This document shows positions 60,968 through 64,000 of a stretch of DNA of 64,000 nt, in pieces (position 1 is the stretch's first letter; each line of letters starts with the position of its first letter). A program made the translations under genes and the position numbers. The stretch comes from JBFMFR01 sp040752025. GTDB taxonomy: Bacteria; Chloroflexota; Anaerolineae; Anaerolineales; UBA4823. The stretch spans positions 124,001 to 188,000 of the forward strand of contig JBFMFR010000006.1 in NCBI GenBank assembly GCA_040752025.1. The letters run 5' to 3'. The notes under the pieces are model-generated. The model was not told where the DNA came from, ran no database searches, and was given only the letters and a program-made list of their open reading frames with translations.

Positions 60968-60985
60968 AATTCACAAGTGTGAATT
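60968..60985. repeat. 18-bp palindrome, candidate operator
   Basis: AATTCACA-AG-TGTGAATT with two perfect 8-bp arms. It is centred in the divergent MoxR/alaX gap, where one dimeric regulator could act on both genes. It is not a CRP-type site, because the arms point the other way. Confidence 0.5.
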
Positions 60986-61046
60986 GAGAAATGACTCGTT
61001 ACGGATTTATCATCAAACTCTAGCGTAAATACCAACGATTTGTATT

Positions 61047-61052
61047 TATAAT
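61047..61052 (+). promoter_or_regulatory. Possible -10 box upstream of alaX
   Basis: TATAAT at 61047-61052, 32 bases before the start. The -35 at normal spacing (CGTAAA-like) is poor. Confidence 0.4.
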
Positions 61053-61083
61053 ATCACCATAAAGTACGGAAAGAGGCAACCAA

Positions 61084-61806
61084 ATGACAATACTTCTATA
61101 CCAAACCGATAGTTTTCTAAAATCCTTCGACGCTACCGTAACAGACATTGATGAGGAGAATCGTGGCATCGTTCTGGACCAGACTGCCTTCTACCCCGGC
61201 GGAGGAGGTCAACCATACGATACCGGTTTTATCTCCTCAGGCACGACAATTCTCCCCGTCCAGCGTGCCAAGAAGATCGGCGATTCGGTTTATCACTACA
61301 TTTCCGGCCAAGATCCTTTGCCCGTTCCTGGTACTCCAATACATGCTCAAATCGATTGGGATCGCCGCTATCAACTGATGCGCACCCATACCGCCATGCA
61401 TATCCTGTGCGGCGTGATCTTTCGCGACTATGGCGCCTCCGTCACTGGTGGAGATATGGATCCCCTGAAAGGTCGCATGGACTTTGAATTTGAAACCATG
61501 CACAAAGACCTGGTCGAGGAAATACAGGCCGCTGTTAACCAGGAAGTTGCTAATGCTCGTCCGCTGCGCGTCGAGATCTTGCCTCGTCAGCAAGCTTTTC
61601 AGATTCCCGATCTGATCCGCACCAAGATCAACCTACTGCCCGAGGGCATTGCACAGGTGCGCGTTGTCGAAATCGTCGGGCTGGATCTGCAAGCCGACGG
61701 CGGCACCCATGTGCATAATACAGCCGAAGTGGGCCATATCCGCGTTGTAGACTATAAGAGCAAAGGCAAGATCAACAAGCGCATTTATATCGAATTAGAC
61801 GGGTGA
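61084..61806 (+). CDS. Alanyl-tRNA editing protein AlaX-like
   Basis: 240 residues. It hydrolyses mischarged seryl- or glycyl-tRNA(Ala). Seen: DQTAFYPGGGGQPYDTG, the zinc His pair in RTHTAMHILCGVIF (H-x3-H), and DLQADGGTHVHNTAEVGHIRVV near the end. The position usually Cys (CGGTH) is Asp here (DGGTH), so one zinc ligand may differ, although the His is kept. A full AlaX length without an AlaRS catalytic domain. GAGG precedes ATG 61084. The next gene starts 2 bases after the stop. Confidence 0.9.
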   Translation: MTILLYQTDSFLKSFDATVTDIDEENRGIVLDQTAFYPGGGGQPYDTGFISSGTTILPVQRAKKIGDSVYHYISGQDPLPVPGTPIHAQIDWDRRYQLMRTHTAMHILCGVIFRDYGASVTGGDMDPLKGRMDFEFETMHKDLVEEIQAAVNQEVANARPLRVEILPRQQAFQIPDLIRTKINLLPEGIAQVRVVEIVGLDLQADGGTHVHNTAEVGHIRVVDYKSKGKINKRIYIELDG

Positions 61807-61808
61807 CT

Positions 61809-63314
61809 ATGAAAACTCCCTGGAAACAGGTGTTTGTTGCTCTAATCTTGCTGCTGTCCCAGACAGCATGCTCTCAAACCCGCTCATCCCAGCAGCCAAC
61901 CACAGGCGCGGGCTCCATCAACCGATTATATACTTTCAAACAGGTTCGCTGCGATTACGGCAAGCTCTCAATTGAGACCAGATGCGGATATCTGGCAGTG
62001 CCTCAGGATCATGATCGCCCCTCTGGGCCGCGCCTGCTCTTAGCTGTTACTATCCTCAAGGCCCGTAATCGCAACCCTGCCCCCGATCCAGTCGTCTACC
62101 TGGCAGGCGGACCTGGTGGTAGCGCCACCCTGGACATCGAAACCTGGCTCGAGCAGGATTTCCTCAGACGTCGGGACCTGATACTCATAGACCAACGAGG
62201 CACTGGTGCTTCTAAGCCGGTTCTAAACTGTCCTGAGCTGGAAATTAGCGATGAACGCACTGAAGTTGAAGCCGCTCGCGCCTGTCATGATCGCCTGCTT
62301 GGTGAGGGTATCGATCTAAATTTATTTACTACCACTCAGAGCGCTGCCGACCTGGATGCCTTACGGCAGGTGCTAGGGTATAAGAAATGGAACCTTTTGG
62401 GAGTTTCTTATGGCAGTCGCCTGGCATTGACCATGGTACAGAATTACCCCGATACCATCCGCAGCATTATCCTGGATTCGGCCTACCCGCCCCAGATCAA
62501 GGCTTACGAGGAAAGAGCCGTGAACGGTGCGCTTGCCATCCAGGCTTTTTTCCAGGGTTGCGTCGACGATCCTCTGTGTAATAAAGCTTTTCCCAATCTG
62601 CAGCAAGTCTTCGAAGCATTACTTTCCCGGTTCGAGCAGACCCCTGTAGAAGTCACCCTGTTCGATGTAACCAGCAAGAGCGAAATCAATCTCTTGCTGG
62701 ATGGCAGCGAGTTAGCCGATCAAATCTACGATGCTCTTTACTCCGTCAACACCCTGGAACTAATCCCCTACGTAATCTATCAATTAGACCAGGGGAATTA
62801 CCACGCGCTGGAATTGCTCGGCAACCTGACTAACCTTCACAACCATGCCCTGCAGACTAGCGAAGATCTCAGTAAGAGCGAAGGATTCTTCTATTCGATT
62901 GAGTGTCGCGAGGAAATTCCATTCAACGATCTCGATGCCGCCGTCCAGGCCGCCCAGGATGGTCCTGCGATTGCCAGGTACTTGATTGGCGATATCCGCA
63001 CGATGTTTGCGATATGCAGCTTCTGGGGCACAGGCGAGACAAGTGAATCAGAAAAACTGCCCGTTCAAAGCGATCTAAACACCCTAATTTTATCTGGGCA
63101 GTATGATCCTGTCTCCCCGCCTATCTGGGGGCAGATGGTTTCCCAATATCTGCCGCGCAGCCAGTATTTTCTCTTTCCTGGCATGGGTCATTCCGTGATA
63201 TTTGACAATCCCTGCCCACGCTCGGTTATCGTCGATTTTCTCGAAGCCCCTCGGCAGTCTCTCAAGCCGGCTTGTATCGAAACTATGCACGGTTCAAGTG
63301 TTTATCTTCCCTGA
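61809..63314 (+). CDS. Secreted alpha/beta hydrolase, tripeptidyl-aminopeptidase-like
   Basis: 501 residues from ATG 61809; a GTG at 61803 overlaps alaX. An N-terminal signal (VALILLLSQTAC) resembles a lipoprotein signal with Cys as lipid site. The alpha/beta fold shows VVYLAGGPGGSATL (oxyanion region), LILIDQRGTGAS, the nucleophile Ser in LLGVSYGSRLALTMV, and a C-terminal Asp/His pair (LSGQYDPVSPPIWG, FPGMGHSVIFDN). The C-terminal extension with CSFWG and PCPRSVIVDF fits the TAP family that releases peptides from N-termini. It overlaps the convergent aroQ by 21 bases. Confidence 0.88.
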   Translation: MKTPWKQVFVALILLLSQTACSQTRSSQQPTTGAGSINRLYTFKQVRCDYGKLSIETRCGYLAVPQDHDRPSGPRLLLAVTILKARNRNPAPDPVVYLAGGPGGSATLDIETWLEQDFLRRRDLILIDQRGTGASKPVLNCPELEISDERTEVEAARACHDRLLGEGIDLNLFTTTQSAADLDALRQVLGYKKWNLLGVSYGSRLALTMVQNYPDTIRSIILDSAYPPQIKAYEERAVNGALAIQAFFQGCVDDPLCNKAFPNLQQVFEALLSRFEQTPVEVTLFDVTSKSEINLLLDGSELADQIYDALYSVNTLELIPYVIYQLDQGNYHALELLGNLTNLHNHALQTSEDLSKSEGFFYSIECREEIPFNDLDAAVQAAQDGPAIARYLIGDIRTMFAICSFWGTGETSESEKLPVQSDLNTLILSGQYDPVSPPIWGQMVSQYLPRSQYFLFPGMGHSVIFDNPCPRSVIVDFLEAPRQSLKPACIETMHGSSVYLP

Positions 63315-63749
63315 CTCAGCCAGTAAGTCGGATAAAGCACGCAAACCTAACACGTATGACCGCCAGCCAAAGCCTGCAATACTTCCAACGCAAACAGGTG
63401 CGATCATTGAATGCTGGCGAAATGCTTCGCGCGCCTGCACATTCGACAGGTGGACTTCAATCACTGGAAGACCAATCCCCACCACAGCGTCTCGCAGCGC
63501 CACTGAAGTGTGTGTATATCCACCCGGGTTGAAAACTACCCCTTTTGCCCAGCGCCGCGCCGCGTGCAATGCATCGATTAAAGCTCCCTCACTGTTGGAT
63601 TGGTAGCTTTTCACTTCCAAATCCAGTTCTTTGCCCAGTTCCACCAGCCGCATGTCAATCTCAGATAGGTTCAAATTGCCATAAATACCTGGTTCTCTTT
63701 CGCCTAACAAATTTAGATTGGGGCCATGCAAAACTAAAATTGCATTCAT
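63294..63749 (-). CDS. aroQ: 3-dehydroquinate dehydratase, type II
   Basis: 151 residues. It makes 3-dehydroshikimate in the shikimate pathway. Seen: VLHGPNLNLLGEREPGIYGN (catalytic Arg and Tyr), YQSNSEGALIDALHAAR, FNPGGYTHTSVALRDAV (catalytic His and substrate Asn) and PVIEVHLSNVQAREAFR. The C-terminus runs 21 bases into the convergent hydrolase gene. aroB precedes it on the minus strand with 30 bases between. Confidence 0.97.
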   Translation of the reverse strand: MNAILVLHGPNLNLLGEREPGIYGNLNLSEIDMRLVELGKELDLEVKSYQSNSEGALIDALHAARRWAKGVVFNPGGYTHTSVALRDAVVGIGLPVIEVHLSNVQAREAFRQHSMIAPVCVGSIAGFGWRSYVLGLRALSDLLAESGKINT

Positions 63750-63779
63750 TGCATCCTCAATGAGAAAAATATCCGGCAG

Positions 63780-64000
63780 CTAATCGAATAATGCGTCCAG
63801 GCTTTCTGCGACCACTCCCCAACGCGCCTTTCCAACACTCTCGGGTAGAACAAACCGCACCTGACCGCCTTTTTTTTTCTTATCGAACAACATCGCCCGC
63901 GTTAGGTCTTCCTGTTTCAAGCTCTTGGGGATCTCGGTCGGCAATCCCAGGCCAGAAAGCGTTGCAGCAATTTCATCTGCCAGACCTTTGCTGGCTATAC
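63780..64000 (-). CDS. aroB: 3-dehydroquinate synthase, C-terminal part (5' end outside window)
   Basis: The minus-strand frame from 63998 down to the stop at 63782-63780 encodes the AroB end: GLADEIAATLSGLGLPTEIP, LTRAMLFDKKKKGGQVRFVLPESVG and AESLDALFD. The DKKKKGG-VRFVL pattern is the family's C-terminal signature. The rest is beyond the window. It contains a run of nine A (63870-63878 as T on the plus strand) in KKK codons. The order aroB-aroQ suggests an aro operon. Confidence 0.88.
   Translation of the reverse strand, partial: IASKGLADEIAATLSGLGLPTEIPKSLKQEDLTRAMLFDKKKKGGQVRFVLPESVGKARWGVVAESLDALFD

Larger units (their letters stand above)
60851..61083. other. Divergent regulatory region with palindrome
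   Basis: 233 bases between the MoxR operon and alaX. It holds an 18-bp palindrome (60968-60985), AATTCACA-AG-TGTGAATT with perfect 8-bp arms, a candidate operator, and a plus-strand TATAAT at 61047-61052 ahead of alaX. No RNA gene or ORF was recognised. Confidence 0.5.

Noticed and set aside
60968..60985. CRP-type binding site
   Set aside because: The CRP consensus is TGTGA-N6-TCACA; here the arms are in the opposite order (TTCACA then TGTGAA) with only two bases between.
1..64000. tRNA, rRNA, CRISPR array, insertion sequence or prophage genes
   Set aside because: No cloverleaf, rRNA stretch, regular repeat-spacer pattern, transposase or integrase was recognised. This was by eye; a tRNA or covariance-model scan would be more reliable.

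Overview
The window is a gene-dense stretch of a moderately GC-rich bacterial chromosome, with no gap over 300 bases. It most resembles the phylum Chloroflexota, class Anaerolineae. This is an inference from long Thr/Pro-rich linkers in surface proteins (a penicillin-binding protein, a parvulin, a nuclease-fold lipoprotein), lipoprotein signals, two aldehyde:ferredoxin oxidoreductases with molybdopterin genes (anaerobic metabolism), and GT-C-like and MGH1-like carbohydrate proteins. No rRNA, tRNA, CRISPR array, transposase, integrase or phage gene was seen, so this looks like core chromosome rather than an island.

Layout. 1-7.6 kb: end of alanine dehydrogenase, a CoA-transferase, pyruvate kinase, a GbsR/MarR regulator with an NAD-binding partner, and a degenerate DNA-methylase-like protein. 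7.6-17.4 kb: class A PBP, MaoC-like hydratase, a glycoside hydrolase, a CPA1 cation/proton antiporter whose C-terminus is a PstA/DarA-type cyclic-di-AMP receptor domain followed at once by a free-standing PstA-like protein, then AMMECR1 and flavin reductase genes. 17.4-26.9 kb: rpsF-ssb-rpsR with a candidate S6:S18 leader, a membrane parvulin, smc-rnc, and moaC - moaD/moaE fusion - threonine synthase. 27-32 kb: ArsR-type regulator with an MFS exporter, an SNase-fold lipoprotein, ftsY, and prfB with its programmed +1 frameshift. 32-40 kb: GT-C-like membrane protein, rpmF, fabD, fabG, then Asp23-nusB-tatB-tatC-citE-like. 40-50 kb: a large lipoprotein, a MoaD-like protein with a tungsten AOR, a nucleosidase, a second AOR, a lipoprotein, and the NAD(P)HX repair enzyme. 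50-57 kb: secreted protein, YtxH-like protein, small methyltransferase, HD hydrolase, OsmC, a NYN-LOTUS protein and a histone-deacetylase-like amidohydrolase. 57-64 kb: MoxR-DUF58-membrane protein operon, AlaX, an alpha/beta hydrolase, and aroQ preceded by the tail of aroB.

How the genes fit together. Central housekeeping is well represented: ribosomal proteins, replication and segregation, SRP receptor, release factor, fatty-acid initiation, Tat export and shikimate steps. Molybdopterin genes (moaC, the MoaD-MoaE fusion, a further MoaD) plausibly supply the two AOR-family enzymes. The most unusual item is the antiporter-PstA pair, which suggests direct control of cation/proton exchange by a nucleotide second messenger. 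Second-tier items are a 17-bp perfect inverted repeat inside the small moaD-like gene, an AOR lacking its first canonical cluster cysteine, a methylase-fold protein without its catalytic motif, and the NYN-LOTUS protein.
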